Counted from the stretch's first letter, positions 1 through 10,442 are shown. The stretch is 64,000 nucleotides of DNA from Melioribacteraceae bacterium (GCA_027030245.1 JALVFE010000030.1:62001-126000); one strand, 5' to 3'. Program-made: numbers and translations. Notes: a model not told the origin generated them from the letters alone.

Positions 1-446
1 TCTTTCGGAGATTTGCCGTTTCCTGATTTCAATACTTTATATTGTAAACCGCTCGGTAAAGTGATTACTCCTTCTTTTTTCTTATTCTCTTCGAAAAACT
101 TTTCTTCTTCCTCTTTATTTTTCTCCGCAAGTTGTTCTCTTTCCTCTTGCATTTTTTTCATTATTATTTTTCTATAGTTTTCCATCGAAATTTTTAGATC
201 TTCATCCGAGATAAGTTGTTCGTTCCCGTTTGTAACATCTAAAATTCCTTGTAGAAGAATATCGGGGTTAATTTCAACTTTCTGCGCTTTTAATTTATCT
301 CCTATTTGAAGCCCAAAGCCGTAGCTAACGGAATCGACTAATGTTTTTATGTCCGATTTATCAATCTTTTTCCTTCCGCTTTGATTATTTTGGCAGGATA
401 CAAGCGTTGCGATAAATATAAAAATTATGAGTGCTTTTGTTTTCAT
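1..446 (-). CDS. FKBP-type peptidyl-prolyl isomerase lipoprotein (N-terminal part; runs off window)
   Basis: The minus strand reads without a stop from an ATG at 446 to the window edge, giving about 148 residues. The first 20 residues are a lipoprotein signal (MKTKALII...ATLVSC) with a lipobox cysteine. Next comes a region with SVSYGFGLQIGDKL, typical of the dimerising N-terminal domain of Mip/FkpA-type isomerases, then a charged, glutamate/lysine-rich helix. The last visible residues, GVITLPSGLQYKVLKSGNG, match the entry strand of an FKBP catalytic domain, which itself lies outside the window. A GAGGA ribosome binding site sits just upstream of the ATG. Family function is folding of envelope proteins in the periplasm; the role here is inferred from that. 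Confidence 0.85.
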   Translation of the reverse strand, partial: MKTKALIIFIFIATLVSCQNNQSGRKKIDKSDIKTLVDSVSYGFGLQIGDKLKAQKVEINPDILLQGILDVTNGNEQLISDEDLKISMENYRKIIMKKMQEEREQLAEKNKEEEEKFFEENKKKEGVITLPSGLQYKVLKSGNGKSPK

Positions 447-559
447 GAAATTCCTCTATTAAATATGCTTAAATTAACGATATCAAATTTACAAAGTAAA
501 AAAGTGACTGCCAAAGTTTATTTTATGTTTTTATAAAAATTAATTTAGCCGGTTAAATT

Positions 560-1909
560 TTGATTTTCAGTAAAAAAGATATTACGGAAACCCTAAAACT
601 CGGTTGGCCGGTCAGTCTTGGTCAATTGGGTCACATCATGCTTGGAGTGGTTGATAGTCTGATGGTCGGACATGTTGGAGCTTCTTCATTAGCTGCATCT
701 TCGCTGGTAAACGGAATATTTTTTTTAATCATAGTTCTTGGTATCGGAATGACTATGGCGGTTACTCCTTTAATTTCAATAGCAAAAGGTTCCGGTAAAG
801 CCGATAAATGTAGATTGATTTTAAAAAATGCAATCATTGTAAACTTAACTCTGGCCGTAATTCTTACTATCTGCGTGTATTCATTTTCATTTGCTATCCC
901 GTTTTTAGGGCAACCGGTGGAAGTAGTGTTGTTGTCTCAATCTTATATTAAGATTTTAAGTTATTCGATTATTCCTTTTTTGGTGTTTCAAACATTTCGT
1001 CAATTTATAGAAGGTTTATCAATTACCAAACCCACAATGTATATCGCTATAGTGGCAAATATAATTAATGCCTTTGGAAATTGGTTGTTAATTTACGGAA
1101 ATTGGGGGTTCCCGGCGATGGGTTTGGATGGAGCGGGATATTCTACGTTAATTACTCGTGGTTTTATAGCCCTTGCAGTTATTTTATTCGTGATGAATTA
1201 CAAAGAAACAAAAAATTTGCTGCCGACGCGTATTTTTGGTAAGCCCGAAAAAAAACTTGTAATGAAAATAATAAATATAGGTTTACCGAGCGGTATGATG
1301 TATATGATGGAAGTCGGAGCTTTTGCTTTTTCTGCCGTTATGATCGGATGGTTGGGGAGTACGCAGCTTGCAGCTCATCAGATTGCAATTAGTCTGGCTT
1401 CAATTTCATACATGATAATTTTGGGAATATCTACGGCGGGAACAATAAGAGTCGGTAATGCGGTCGGTAAAAAAGACAGTACAGGTATTAAACAAGCCGG
1501 ATTCGGCGCTTTGGCGCTAGGCGCAGGATTTATGACATTTTCGGGTTTAATCTTTATCTTTTTTAGTAATGAATTGCCGGCATTCTATATTTCTAATGAG
1601 GAAGTTATCCGTACTGCCGCGAATTTGTTAATTGTTGCGGCGTTTTTTCAAATTTCCGATGGATTGCAAGCCGTAGGTTCCGGAATTCTACGGGGATTGA
1701 CAGATGTAAAAATTCCACTCTACTTAACAATCATTTCCTATTGGGTTATCGGAATTCCGGTCGGTTATTTGTTGGGCTTTGTTTTTAATTTGGGGGTGAT
1801 TGGTATTTGGATTGGGTTGCTGCTCGGACTAACGATAGCGGCGATTTCTTTCGTTTTCAGATTTTATAAATTGTCCGGCCTAAGAACACGTGATAATGCC
1901 ACGAACTGA
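560..1909 (+). CDS. MATE family efflux transporter
   Basis: Predicted inner-membrane multidrug/toxin exporter of 449 residues, the usual MATE length, with about twelve hydrophobic segments. The N-terminus ITETLKLGWPVSLGQLGHIM followed by VVDSLMVGHVG is the classic MATE first helix and its DxxMVG motif; a second, related half begins near residue 230. MATE proteins exchange cationic compounds for sodium ions or protons. The start is a TTG at 560: the first in-frame ATG is inside helix 1 and would remove conserved sequence, and no strong ribosome binding site precedes the TTG. It is a single gene, divergent from the FKBP gene and convergent with the YigZ gene (16 bp apart). The substrate cannot be read from sequence. 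Confidence 0.92.
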   Translation: MIFSKKDITETLKLGWPVSLGQLGHIMLGVVDSLMVGHVGASSLAASSLVNGIFFLIIVLGIGMTMAVTPLISIAKGSGKADKCRLILKNAIIVNLTLAVILTICVYSFSFAIPFLGQPVEVVLLSQSYIKILSYSIIPFLVFQTFRQFIEGLSITKPTMYIAIVANIINAFGNWLLIYGNWGFPAMGLDGAGYSTLITRGFIALAVILFVMNYKETKNLLPTRIFGKPEKKLVMKIINIGLPSGMMYMMEVGAFAFSAVMIGWLGSTQLAAHQIAISLASISYMIILGISTAGTIRVGNAVGKKDSTGIKQAGFGALALGAGFMTFSGLIFIFFSNELPAFYISNEEVIRTAANLLIVAAFFQISDGLQAVGSGILRGLTDVKIPLYLTIISYWVIGIPVGYLLGFVFNLGVIGIWIGLLLGLTIAAISFVFRFYKLSGLRTRDNATN

Positions 1910-1925
1910 CGTTGTGGTATTTGGT

Positions 1926-2546
1926 CTAAATAAGTTGGGGAATTTCGGATTTTTCTATTTTTATTTTATTTGAAGTCGATTCAATAAGTTCGCCGATTAA
2001 ATCTTCGGTTTTATTTCCTTCAATCATGCATTCTATAAATGGTTTGTTATCGAATCCATTAACTATTCCTTTCACAGAATGTTTGGAAAGTAAATGATGA
2101 ACTTTATTGGTAAAGTCATAATCGTAAAAAATTTTGATTTTAAAATAGATTTTTTTCTCTACTGTCTCGGAAATTTCCAATGCGTTAAGTGCGCTAGTAT
2201 AATAAGCTTTACCAAGAGGACCGACGCCGAGTTTTGTACCGCCGAAATATCTAATTACAATAATTAAGACATTTTGCAGATCGAAATGTTCGATTGCGTT
2301 TAAAATTCTTATTCCCGCCGTGCCGGCAGGTTCTCCGTCGTCTGAATATTTTACGTGACCGTTAAACAATTTGTAAGCAAAACAATGATGAGTTGCGTCG
2401 TAATATTTTTTTCTAACCGAATTTAATATATCTTCCGCTTGCGCTTGAGTTGTAACTGGATAAACTTGAGCGATAAAAACCGAACCTTTTTCTTTGTATT
2501 TTGATTCGGCAAAGCTTTTTATGGTTTTAACGGAACCAAATTCCAT
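1926..2546 (-). CDS. YigZ/IMPACT family protein
   Basis: About 206 residues, matching the usual YigZ length of 200-215. It contains the conserved core: [31 protein letters not shown] and [19 protein letters not shown], followed by the C-terminal ferredoxin-like (DUF1949) domain. The family is related to eukaryotic IMPACT and to ribosomal protein S5 fold proteins; its bacterial role is unsettled. The open frame continues upstream to 2672 but that would overlap uvrA, so I start it at the ATG at 2546 ([15 protein letters not shown]), which is where family members begin. It is divergent from uvrA, with about 80 bp between starts. Confidence 0.93.
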   Translation of the reverse strand: MEFGSVKTIKSFAESKYKEKGSVFIAQVYPVTTQAQAEDILNSVRKKYYDATHHCFAYKLFNGHVKYSDDGEPAGTAGIRILNAIEHFDLQNVLIIVIRYFGGTKLGVGPLGKAYYTSALNALEISETVEKKIYFKIKIFYDYDFTNKVHHLLSKHSVKGIVNGFDNKPFIECMIEGNKTEDLIGELIESTSNKIKIEKSEIPQLI

Positions 2547-2625
2547 TTTAATTTTTTTTATTCCCTGAAATTGATTTTCAACGATACATTGGCTAATATA
2601 ACTGTTTGAACTTTTTAAAAATGAT

Positions 2626-5466
2626 ATGAAATATAACGATAAAATAATAATTCGCGGAGCGCGGGAACACAATCTGAAAAATATAAATTTGGATATTCCG
2701 CGGGATACTTTTACCGTTATTACGGGTTTGTCCGGTTCGGGAAAATCTTCATTAGCCTTCGATACGATTTATGCGGAAGGTCAGCGAAGATATATCGAAT
2801 CGTTATCCGCATACGCCCGTCAGTTTTTGAACATGCTTGAAAAACCGGATGTAGATTTAATTGAAGGGCTAAGTCCCGCAATTTCAATCGAGCAAAAAAC
2901 ATCTGCTGGAAATCCCCGCTCAACGGTTGGAACCGTCACCGAAATTTATGATTTTCTAAGATTACTTTATGCGAGGGTAGGAACTCCCCATTGTTATAAC
3001 TGCGGAAATCCCGTTAAAAAACAATCCACCGAACAAATAATCGATTCGGTACTGGACAATTTTACCGGCAAAAAGGTGCAAATATTTGCGCCGGTTGTAA
3101 AGGGAAGAAAAGGGCATTATCGTGAACTTTTCGAAGAGATTATGAAAGACGGTTTTGTTCGTGTGCGGGTAGACGGCAGGATATTTGAGCTTGAACCCGG
3201 TTTTAAAGTCGATAGATACAAAATTCACGATATCGAAATTTTAGTGGATCGAATAAAATTAACCGAAAAGTCAAGAAGCAGGCTGAGCGAATCAATCGAA
3301 GTCGCATTGAATTTCGGGAAAGGGAATTTAATTGTAAACGATTCGGAAAAAGATCATTTATACAGCAGAAATTTTGTTTGCTTGGAATGTGGAATAAGTT
3401 ACGACGAATTAGCGCCCAATTCTTTTTCGTTTAATTCACCTTACGGAATGTGTAATGAATGCAACGGTTTGGGAGAGAAAAAAGAACTTGACGTGGATTT
3501 AATCATTCCTGACTGGAATAAATCGATAAACGAAGAAGGGCTTGCTCCGCTCGGGAAACCCAGAAATATTTGGTTTTTCAATCAATTAGAGGCTGTAGCG
3601 GATAAATTCGGCTTCGATTTTGATACCAAATTGAAAGACTTAACCGAGGAGCAAGTAAATATAATTTTATACGGGAGCAAGGAAAAAATCCCGTTTATTT
3701 ACAAATTCGGCGGGAGCAAGTCCGTTAAATACATGCATAAATTTACCGGATTACTGAATTATATCAAACATAATTATGAAAACACGGCTTCTTCAAAAGT
3801 GAGGGAGTGGGCGGAATCGTATATGAATACGACTACCTGCTCGGCATGTAACGGCGGAAGGTTAAGAAAAGAATCACTGGCGGTTAAAATTAACGGAAAA
3901 AATATCAGTGAAGTTACTTCACTTTCAATTGAACGGGCAAAAGAGTTTTTTGATAATCTTAAGTTTTCAGGGCGTGAAGAAATTATTTCAAAACAAATTA
4001 TCAAAGAAATTAAAACGAGATTGGAATTTTTACTAAACGTCGGATTGGATTATCTGACGTTAAACCGTTCATCCAGAACACTTTCGGGCGGAGAAGCTCA
4101 AAGAATACGTCTGGCAACGCAAATAGGCTCCCAATTAGCCGGCGTTCTTTACGTGCTCGATGAACCAAGCATCGGTTTGCACCAAAACGATAACATCAAA
4201 TTGATTAATTCGTTGAAAAAATTACGCGATTTGGGAAACACGATTATTGTTGTGGAGCACGATAAGGAAACGATTGAAAATTCCGATTATATTGTGGATT
4301 TGGGCCCAAGAGCCGGGGAGCACGGCGGGGAAATTTGCATTGCGGGCGAAACAAGAAAGATATTGAAAAAACTTAACGGCTCCGATTCACTTACGGTGAA
4401 ATACTTGCACGGTAAAAAACAAATAGAGATACCGGAAAAAAGAAGGAAAGGCAGCGGAAAATTCATTGAAATAAAAGGTGCAAGGGGAAATAATCTCAAA
4501 AAAGTGAACGTTAAAATTCCTTTGGGAGTTTTAAATGTGGTAACCGGGGTTAGCGGTTCGGGCAAATCTACATTAATAAACGAAACACTTGTAAAAATCC
4601 TTAAGAAGAAATTCTATAATTCAAACGTAGTTCCGCTAAGGTACGACGAAATAAAAGGATTAGAGAATGTCGATAAAATTATCGAAATAGATCAATCGCC
4701 GATTGGAAGAACACCGAGATCGAATCCGGCAACTTACACGGGCGTATTTACTTTTATTAGGGATTTGTTCACACAACTTCCGGAATCAAAAATAAGGGGT
4801 TATAAACCCGGCAGATTCAGTTTCAATGTAAAAGGCGGAAGATGTGAAGAATGTAAAGGCGACGGATTGAAAAAAATAGAGATGAATTTTCTTCCGAATG
4901 TTTACGTGCTTTGCGATGTTTGCCGCGGTAAAAGATACAACCGCGAAACTTTGGAAATTCTTTATAAAACAAAATCCATTTCCGATGTTTTGGAAATGAC
5001 AGTGGAAGAAGCCCTTCGCTTTTTCGATGATTTACCGAGAATCAAAAGAAAATTACAAACGTTATACGATGTGGGGCTCGGTTACATTAAGTTGGGTCAG
5101 CAAGCAACCACTCTTTCCGGCGGGGAAGCGCAAAGAGTAAAACTTGCAACGGAATTGAGTAAAGTCGGTACGGGCAAAACGATTTATGTTTTGGATGAAC
5201 CGACAACCGGTTTGCATTTCGAGGATGTAAGAATTTTGCTTAAGGTTTTGAATCAGCTCGTTGATAAAGGAAATACGGTGATTGTCATAGAACACAACCT
5301 TGATGTAATAAAGGTTGCGGATAATATAATTGACTTGGGACCCGGCGGCGGCGAATACGGCGGAGAGATTGTTGCAACCGGAACGCCGGAAGAAGTAGCG
5401 GAAAATCCCAAAAGTATTACGGGAAAATATTTAAAAGATGAACTTCGAAAAGGAAAAACGAAATGA
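2626..5466 (+). CDS. uvrA: Excinuclease ABC subunit A
   Basis: DNA damage-recognition ATPase of nucleotide excision repair, acting with UvrB and UvrC. The 946-residue protein is full length. There are two ABC ATPase halves: Walker A motifs GLSGSGKS (residues 34-41) and GVSGSGKS (about 642), and signature motifs LSGGEAQR near residues 486 and 830, each followed by a VLDEP Walker B. Zinc modules are visible as CLEC...CNEC (from about 255), CSAC (about 405) and CEEC...CDVC (about 745). It heads an operon: its TGA stop overlaps the ATG of the next gene by four bases. Nothing is missing compared with the family. Confidence 0.98.
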   Translation: MKYNDKIIIRGAREHNLKNINLDIPRDTFTVITGLSGSGKSSLAFDTIYAEGQRRYIESLSAYARQFLNMLEKPDVDLIEGLSPAISIEQKTSAGNPRSTVGTVTEIYDFLRLLYARVGTPHCYNCGNPVKKQSTEQIIDSVLDNFTGKKVQIFAPVVKGRKGHYRELFEEIMKDGFVRVRVDGRIFELEPGFKVDRYKIHDIEILVDRIKLTEKSRSRLSESIEVALNFGKGNLIVNDSEKDHLYSRNFVCLECGISYDELAPNSFSFNSPYGMCNECNGLGEKKELDVDLIIPDWNKSINEEGLAPLGKPRNIWFFNQLEAVADKFGFDFDTKLKDLTEEQVNIILYGSKEKIPFIYKFGGSKSVKYMHKFTGLLNYIKHNYENTASSKVREWAESYMNTTTCSACNGGRLRKESLAVKINGKNISEVTSLSIERAKEFFDNLKFSGREEIISKQIIKEIKTRLEFLLNVGLDYLTLNRSSRTLSGGEAQRIRLATQIGSQLAGVLYVLDEPSIGLHQNDNIKLINSLKKLRDLGNTIIVVEHDKETIENSDYIVDLGPRAGEHGGEICIAGETRKILKKLNGSDSLTVKYLHGKKQIEIPEKRRKGSGKFIEIKGARGNNLKKVNVKIPLGVLNVVTGVSGSGKSTLINETLVKILKKKFYNSNVVPLRYDEIKGLENVDKIIEIDQSPIGRTPRSNPATYTGVFTFIRDLFTQLPESKIRGYKPGRFSFNVKGGRCEECKGDGLKKIEMNFLPNVYVLCDVCRGKRYNRETLEILYKTKSISDVLEMTVEEALRFFDDLPRIKRKLQTLYDVGLGYIKLGQQATTLSGGEAQRVKLATELSKVGTGKTIYVLDEPTTGLHFEDVRILLKVLNQLVDKGNTVIVIEHNLDVIKVADNIIDLGPGGGEYGGEIVATGTPEEVAENPKSITGKYLKDELRKGKTK

Positions 5467-6818
5467 AATCAAAGAAAATTTTAATTGTACCCAAACACAT
5501 TATTACGGTAAACGAGAGAGATGAAATTTATTATGATAAGGCGATAGAAATTTCGGACGGCATTATCACAAGTTTTATTGATAAAGATAAAATTGAGTAT
5601 GGAAAATATGACGGTGAAATTTACAATGTGCCCGATTATACTTTAATACCCGGTTTTATACAAACGCATGTTCACCTTTGTCAAACGCTGTTTCGCGGGT
5701 TAGCCGATGATTTGGAACTTCTCGATTGGCTGCAAAAGAGAATTTTCCCGTATGAGATGGCTCATAATCCTGAATCACTTAGGGTTTCGGCGCAACTTGG
5801 TATTCATGAGCTACAGACTTCCGGTACTACAACAATTTTGGATATGGGAACGATAAATCATCAAGAAGTTGTTTTCGAAAGTTTGATAGAAGCCCGGATG
5901 CGTGCGTTTTCCGGTAAATGTATGGTGGACGAAAACGAATTGATGCCGGAATTTAAAGAAACGACTGAGGAAAGTTTACGCACTTCTTACGAACTGGCAA
6001 AAAAATATCATAATACTGAAAACGGAAAGATTAAATATGCTTTCGCCCCAAGGTTTGTGCTGTCTTGCAGCGGGGAATTATTACGCAAAACATATGAAAT
6101 GTTAAGTGATTTCCCGGGAGCGCTGTATCACTCGCATACTTCCGAAAATAAGGATGAAGTGGAAGAAGTAAGACGACGCTACAATATGGAAAACGTGGAA
6201 TATTTCGATTCACTTGGAGTTTTAAGCGAGAATACGGTTCTTGCTCACGGAATACATGTTTCGGAAAGTGAACGTAAAACATTGAAGAAAACCGGAACGA
6301 GAATCGCACATTGTCCTTCCGCCAATTTAAAACTCGGTTCGGGAATTGCGAATATTCCCGAATATTTGAAAGAAGGGGTTTCCGTTTCTTTAGGCGCCGA
6401 CGGTCCGCCGTGCAATAACAATTTGAGTATGTTTAAAGAAATGAGACTTGCCGCGTTAATTCAAAAACCGATTCACGGTTCCACTTCGATGGATGCTTTA
6501 ACCGTATTCAGATTAGCCACAATTGAAGGCGCAAAAGCTCTGCATATAGATAATTATACCGGAAGTATAGAACCAGGTAAAAAAGCGGATTTGGTCTTGC
6601 TGGATTTGAATAAAACGAATCAATCCTTGTTAGACAATGAAGAAAATCTTTATTCGGATATTGTTTATTCCGCCGGAAAGGAAAACGTGAAAGATGTGAT
6701 GATAGAAGGCGAATGGGTTGTCAGAAACGGCAGATCGCTAATTTACGATGAGAATAAACTGGTAGAAAAAGGAAGGGAAGAATTGAAAAAGTTACTGGAA
6801 AGGGCGAACGTAAAATGA
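5463..6818 (+). CDS. Amidohydrolase, S-adenosylhomocysteine/5'-deoxyadenosine/guanine deaminase type
   Basis: A metal-dependent hydrolase of the TRZ/ATZ/MtaD-like amidohydrolase group, 451 residues. Metal and catalytic residues are in place: H69 and H71 in THVHLCQT, a HTSENKDE motif, LAHGIHVSE, and the Asp in GADGPPCNNN. The HCPSANLKLGSG motif is typical of aminopyrimidine/aminopurine deaminases in this group. Likely reaction: hydrolytic deamination of an adenine- or guanine-type nucleoside or base. The exact substrate cannot be decided from sequence. It overlaps uvrA upstream and rdgB downstream by four bases each, so all three are probably translated from one mRNA. The deaminase and the inosine/xanthosine triphosphatase downstream would fit together in purine housekeeping (inference). 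Confidence 0.88.
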   Translation: MKSKKILIVPKHIITVNERDEIYYDKAIEISDGIITSFIDKDKIEYGKYDGEIYNVPDYTLIPGFIQTHVHLCQTLFRGLADDLELLDWLQKRIFPYEMAHNPESLRVSAQLGIHELQTSGTTTILDMGTINHQEVVFESLIEARMRAFSGKCMVDENELMPEFKETTEESLRTSYELAKKYHNTENGKIKYAFAPRFVLSCSGELLRKTYEMLSDFPGALYHSHTSENKDEVEEVRRRYNMENVEYFDSLGVLSENTVLAHGIHVSESERKTLKKTGTRIAHCPSANLKLGSGIANIPEYLKEGVSVSLGADGPPCNNNLSMFKEMRLAALIQKPIHGSTSMDALTVFRLATIEGAKALHIDNYTGSIEPGKKADLVLLDLNKTNQSLLDNEENLYSDIVYSAGKENVKDVMIEGEWVVRNGRSLIYDENKLVEKGREELKKLLERANVK

Positions 6819-7429
6819 GCGGTAAACCAATCGAATTACTATTTGCTACGGGAAATTTGCACAAGGTCGATGAGGTAAAAAACATATTGAACAGCGAAGT
6901 GTTCAAGATTCTTTCGTTGGCGGAATTTCCGGATATTCCCGAAATAGAAGAAACCGGTAAAACTTTTGAGGAAAATGCTTTTCTTAAAGCCGGAATAATT
7001 TTTAAGAAATTTAATATTCCGGTAATTGCCGACGATTCAGGTTTGGTTGTGGAACAATTGAACGGAGCACCCGGGATTTTTTCTTCCCGGTATGCGGGAG
7101 AAAATGCAACGGATGAAGATAACAATAAAAAATTATTGGAAGAACTTGAAAATTTCCCTGAACCGCATTTTGCAAAGTTTGTTTGCTTTGCGGTTTTCTT
7201 TGACGGGAAAAATAAAATAACCGCAGAAGGTGAATTACTCGGAAAAATTGTTAAAGAAAGCAAAGGCGTTCACGGTTTCGGTTACGATCCTATTTTTGTA
7301 CCCGAAGGTTATACAAAAACGCTTGCCGAATTCCTACCGGAAGAGAAGAATAAAATAAGCCACCGTGCGAAAGCATTTAAAAAGTTGGGTGAAAAATTAA
7401 GGGATTTTTATTTGTCGGGGAAAGCTTAA
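6815..7429 (+). CDS. rdgB: RdgB/HAM1 family non-canonical purine NTP pyrophosphatase
   Basis: Hydrolyses dITP, ITP and XTP to monophosphates, keeping deaminated purines out of DNA and RNA. The 204-residue length is normal. Family motifs seen: the N-terminal LFATGNLHKVDEVKNIL and the substrate-binding ADDSGLVVEQLNGAPGIFSSRY, plus KGVHGFGYDPIFVPEG and the C-terminal SHRAKAFKKL. It is the last gene of the uvrA operon, starting inside the stop codon of the deaminase gene, and its end is one base away from the convergent menG gene. Confidence 0.96.
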   Translation: MSGKPIELLFATGNLHKVDEVKNILNSEVFKILSLAEFPDIPEIEETGKTFEENAFLKAGIIFKKFNIPVIADDSGLVVEQLNGAPGIFSSRYAGENATDEDNNKKLLEELENFPEPHFAKFVCFAVFFDGKNKITAEGELLGKIVKESKGVHGFGYDPIFVPEGYTKTLAEFLPEEKNKISHRAKAFKKLGEKLRDFYLSGKA

Positions 7430-7430
7430 G

Positions 7431-8111
7431 TTACTTTTCGGCTATAACAACCTGGACAATCCCAATAGTTAACGGGTATAAGCTAACTTGTTTGAAACCA
7501 ACATCTTGCAGTATTTCACTTAAAGTAATTTCTTTGTCAAATTCCTGTACCGAATCGGGCAAATATGTATATGCTTCCTTGTCTTTTGATATCATTTTCC
7601 CGATGAGCGGTAAAATATTTTTGAAGTAAAAATTATAAATGAATTTAAATACCGGATTTCGCGGCATTTGGAATTCAAGTATAGTTGCTTTGCCGCCCGG
7701 TTTTAATACTCTGTAGAATTCGCTCAAACCTTTGGGAATGTCATAGAAATTTCGCACTCCGAATCCGACGGTTATATTTGTAAATGAATTACTTTTAAAC
7801 GGCATTTCTTCGGCGACGGATTGGACCAAACGACCGTTTATCCAATCCGCTTTTTGAACGAAAAGTTTCAACATGTTGAAGGACAAATCTGCTCCGGTAA
7901 TTTGTGTTACTCCTTTCTTCCGTGCCGCAATGGAGAAATCTCCCGTGCCGCATGCCACATCAAGTAAAATGGCATTTTCGGTTATTCCGGTTAAATTCAG
8001 AGCTTTATGCCGCCAATAAAAATCTATCCCGAAACTTAACAGATGGTTTAGAAAGTCGTATCGTTTGGAAATACTATCGAAAATATTTTGAACTCTTTGT
8101 TTCTTTTCCAT
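7431..8111 (-). CDS. menG: Demethylmenaquinone methyltransferase
   Basis: SAM-dependent C-methyltransferase of the UbiE/MenG family, 226 residues. It has the N-terminal KRYDFLNHLLSFGIDFYWR motif, the SAM-binding LLDVACGTGDFS loop, the post-I GADLS segment, and VGFGVRNFYDIPKGLSEFYR followed by LKPGGKATILEF, all diagnostic of UbiE. In anaerobic or Bacteroidota-type organisms this enzyme finishes menaquinone; no ubiquinone genes are seen nearby, so menaquinone is the likelier product. It is the last gene of the rsmA-mgtE-PAP2-menG run; the upstream PAP2 gene ends one base before its ATG. Confidence 0.94.
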   Translation of the reverse strand: MEKKQRVQNIFDSISKRYDFLNHLLSFGIDFYWRHKALNLTGITENAILLDVACGTGDFSIAARKKGVTQITGADLSFNMLKLFVQKADWINGRLVQSVAEEMPFKSNSFTNITVGFGVRNFYDIPKGLSEFYRVLKPGGKATILEFQMPRNPVFKFIYNFYFKNILPLIGKMISKDKEAYTYLPDSVQEFDKEITLSEILQDVGFKQVSLYPLTIGIVQVVIAEK

Positions 8112-8112
8112 A

Positions 8113-9057
8113 TCAGTTATACCTGAATTCCTTTTCGCCCCGTAATTTTTGCCACCAATTGTATAAATAATAACCGCTCCAAATCGTAAACCACATGAAA
8201 ACCGCTCCGCCGATTAAATCAATAACGTAATGATATCTTAGGTAAACCGTTGCAATAATTAATAATGATCCGGTAATCCAGAAAAAATATTTGAGTTTAA
8301 CGTTAAACTTGTATGCCAAATACATTACTATCAAAGTCATTTGCGTATGACCGCTGGGGAAAACATCCCTTTGCACTACTTCGGCGGGATTTAGAGTGCC
8401 GTTCGGAATCGATTCGCCGGAATTTATTACTTCCCGTAGAAAATTTGTTAAGAACAATCCGGGTAGTTCTTTGTTTGTTAAATGAAAATCGTGCAGGGTA
8501 AAGCGGGGTCCAATTGCCGGAACTAAAATGTATCCGATATATGAAAGAAAAAATCCGTACAGCACCAAAAACGTTGCATAGTAAAATTCATCCGTTTTAT
8601 GTTTCAACAGCAGTTCGATTCCCAAAATAATCGGTAAGAAGAAAAATGTGCTGTATGCGATTTGAAGAATTTCGGTCAATACCGGATTTGCAAACTTGTA
8701 AAGAAAAACCGTGGGGTCGGTTCCGAAAATAAATCTGTCGATACTTATCAAAACCGAATCGTAATCTATCATTCTAATCGGTTTAATCATCAAATACAGT
8801 TCTTTGAAAGACAGAAGAATCAAAGGCGCAATATACCATCGGTGAATGTGAAGCCATATTTTGCTTTTATTTTGATTATCCGAATAAGCCACAAAAAAGA
8901 CAAAAAGAAACAGTAAAAAATTTGCTCCAATCAGATAACCTGCGTATTGTACCCTGTCGAAATAAACAATATTTAAGATTGTCAGCATGGAATAAAACAC
9001 AATCACAATAAAATCAATCGGGCTGAGTATGAAAATAATCGATTTGCTTTTTTTCAT
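8113..9057 (-). CDS. PAP2-superfamily membrane protein (AUR1/PAP2_3-like)
   Basis: Integral membrane protein of about 314 residues with roughly eight hydrophobic segments. Near the C-terminus it has FPSGHTQM and, about 45 residues later, YLRYHYVIDLIGG; these correspond to the second and third motifs of PAP2 phosphatases (PSGH and R-x-x-x-H-x-x-x-D spacing). The first PAP2 motif (K-x6-RP) is not recognisable, which is usual in the inositolphosphotransferase-like PAP2_3 branch. It probably removes or transfers a lipid phosphate or phospho-headgroup at the membrane (family knowledge; substrate unknown). The open frame extends to 9372, but the ATG at 9057 (MKKSKSIIF) overlaps the mgtE stop as ATGA and begins just before the first membrane helix, so I chose it. 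Confidence 0.82.
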   Translation of the reverse strand: MKKSKSIIFILSPIDFIVIVFYSMLTILNIVYFDRVQYAGYLIGANFLLFLFVFFVAYSDNQNKSKIWLHIHRWYIAPLILLSFKELYLMIKPIRMIDYDSVLISIDRFIFGTDPTVFLYKFANPVLTEILQIAYSTFFFLPIILGIELLLKHKTDEFYYATFLVLYGFFLSYIGYILVPAIGPRFTLHDFHLTNKELPGLFLTNFLREVINSGESIPNGTLNPAEVVQRDVFPSGHTQMTLIVMYLAYKFNVKLKYFFWITGSLLIIATVYLRYHYVIDLIGGAVFMWFTIWSGYYLYNWWQKLRGEKEFRYN

Positions 9058-10442
9058 GCCGGCGAGTACAAAATTGTTATGAGTGAGAGATAGATAAGCA
9101 GACCGATAATGTCGTTCGATGTTGCCACAAAAGGTCCGGTGGCAATAACCGGGTCGGCTCCCAATTTTTTCAGAACGATTGGAACAACGGCTCCAATCAT
9201 TGTGGCGTTTACCATAATAACGAAAAGGGAAAGAGACAGAATGAACCCGAAGTTTAAATCGACCTTGAAAATAAAATGGGTTAGTGCTAACAAAACTATT
9301 GCCGAAATAATTCCGTTCAGCATCGCTACCCTGAATTCTTTCCACAATCTTGTAAAACTTTCTTTTACCCAAAGGGAACCGCTGCTCATTGCTTGAACCA
9401 TAACAATGGCAGCTTGATTACCGGCGCTTCCGCCCATCGCCATAACAATCGGGATGAAAAAACTTGCAACGATTATTTCTTTAATTGATGCTTCGAAGGA
9501 AGAAAGCACTACGGCGCTAATCATTTCGCCGAATAATGATACGAAAAGCCAGGGTAAGCGGTTGCGCGATACTCTGAAAGTAGAATAACTTAATTCTTCT
9601 TCTTCGGTCAAACCGGCCATTTTCTGAATATCTTCGGATGCTTCTTCTTGGATTACGTCCACAATGTCATCGAAAGTTATTCTACCGAGCATTTTTCTGT
9701 TTTCGTCAACAACCGGAATTGCGACCAAATCGTATTTTTCCATTATAGCGGCAACTTCTTCCTGGTCAACTTCGGGAGTAACATAAATTAAATCTTTTTC
9801 CATAATGGATTTTATCCGTTTATGCAGCGGATAAATCAGCAAAGATTTAAGTTGGACAATTCCCACCAGTTGCCCTTCGTCGTTCAGCACATAAATATGA
9901 TAAATTTGCTCGAACTCATCTGCGTGTTTTCTTACTTCCTTGATTGCATCTTTAACGGTAGCGCTTTCGTGCACAAACACGAAATCGCTTGTCATTATAC
10001 CGCCGGCGGAATCTTCCGGGTATTTCAACAATTCTTTAACGTCTTCGGAATCTTCCTTGTCGATGTTTTCGAGAACGTGTTCTGCAACTTGTTCCGGAAG
10101 TTCGCTTACAATGTCGGTTGCGTCGTCCGTCTCAAGTTCATCAACAATATCTGTTATTTTTTCTTTGTCGATGTGCTTTAATATCCGTTCGCGGAGATTT
10201 TCGTCTAATTCGGTTAATACTTCGCTTGCCGTTTCGGTATCGAGTATGGAAAAAGCGGCTTCGGCGTCTTCGGGTTTCAGATGGTTTAAGATTTCTGCAA
10301 TGTCGGCGGGATGTAGGTCGGCGAAAATATTCAGAAGACTTTTATCCGCATTAACTTCAAGCAGATAAGAAATGTTATCAAGCAGTTCATTATCCACTTG
10401 AATAACGGATTTCATACTTATGTTATCTTTGTTTTGCTGCAT
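9054..10442 (-). CDS. mgtE: Magnesium transporter MgtE
   Basis: Gated Mg2+ channel/transporter of 462 residues. Order of domains: MgtE N-terminal superhelical domain (LHPADIAEILNHL, SELPEQVAEHVLENI), a CBS pair (from about residue 145, GGIMTSDFVFV..., IPVVDENRKMLGRITFDDIVDVI), then five membrane helices with the MAMGGSAGNQAAIVMVQAM pore signature. The start is uncertain: the ATG at 10442 overlaps the end of rsmA by 20 bases, while an ATG at 10415 lies just past the rsmA stop; both keep every domain. It sits in an operon between rsmA and the PAP2 gene, the latter starting inside its stop codon. Confidence 0.95.
   Translation of the reverse strand: MQQNKDNISMKSVIQVDNELLDNISYLLEVNADKSLLNIFADLHPADIAEILNHLKPEDAEAAFSILDTETASEVLTELDENLRERILKHIDKEKITDIVDELETDDATDIVSELPEQVAEHVLENIDKEDSEDVKELLKYPEDSAGGIMTSDFVFVHESATVKDAIKEVRKHADEFEQIYHIYVLNDEGQLVGIVQLKSLLIYPLHKRIKSIMEKDLIYVTPEVDQEEVAAIMEKYDLVAIPVVDENRKMLGRITFDDIVDVIQEEASEDIQKMAGLTEEEELSYSTFRVSRNRLPWLFVSLFGEMISAVVLSSFEASIKEIIVASFFIPIVMAMGGSAGNQAAIVMVQAMSSGSLWVKESFTRLWKEFRVAMLNGIISAIVLLALTHFIFKVDLNFGFILSLSLFVIMVNATMIGAVVPIVLKKLGADPVIATGPFVATSNDIIGLLIYLSLITILYSPA

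Noticed and set aside
2547-2672. Long N-terminal extension of the YigZ protein
   Set aside because: It would overlap uvrA on the other strand and has no family match; the ATG at 2546 matches the family start.
5062-5295. Minus-strand frames inside uvrA, mutS, recQ and other long genes
   Set aside because: They are shadows of well-supported coding sequence on the opposite strand, without family motifs.
9058-9372. Long N-terminal extension of the PAP2 protein
   Set aside because: The extension lies within mgtE and is rich in unusual residues; the ATG at 9057 fits the operon overlap and the first membrane helix.
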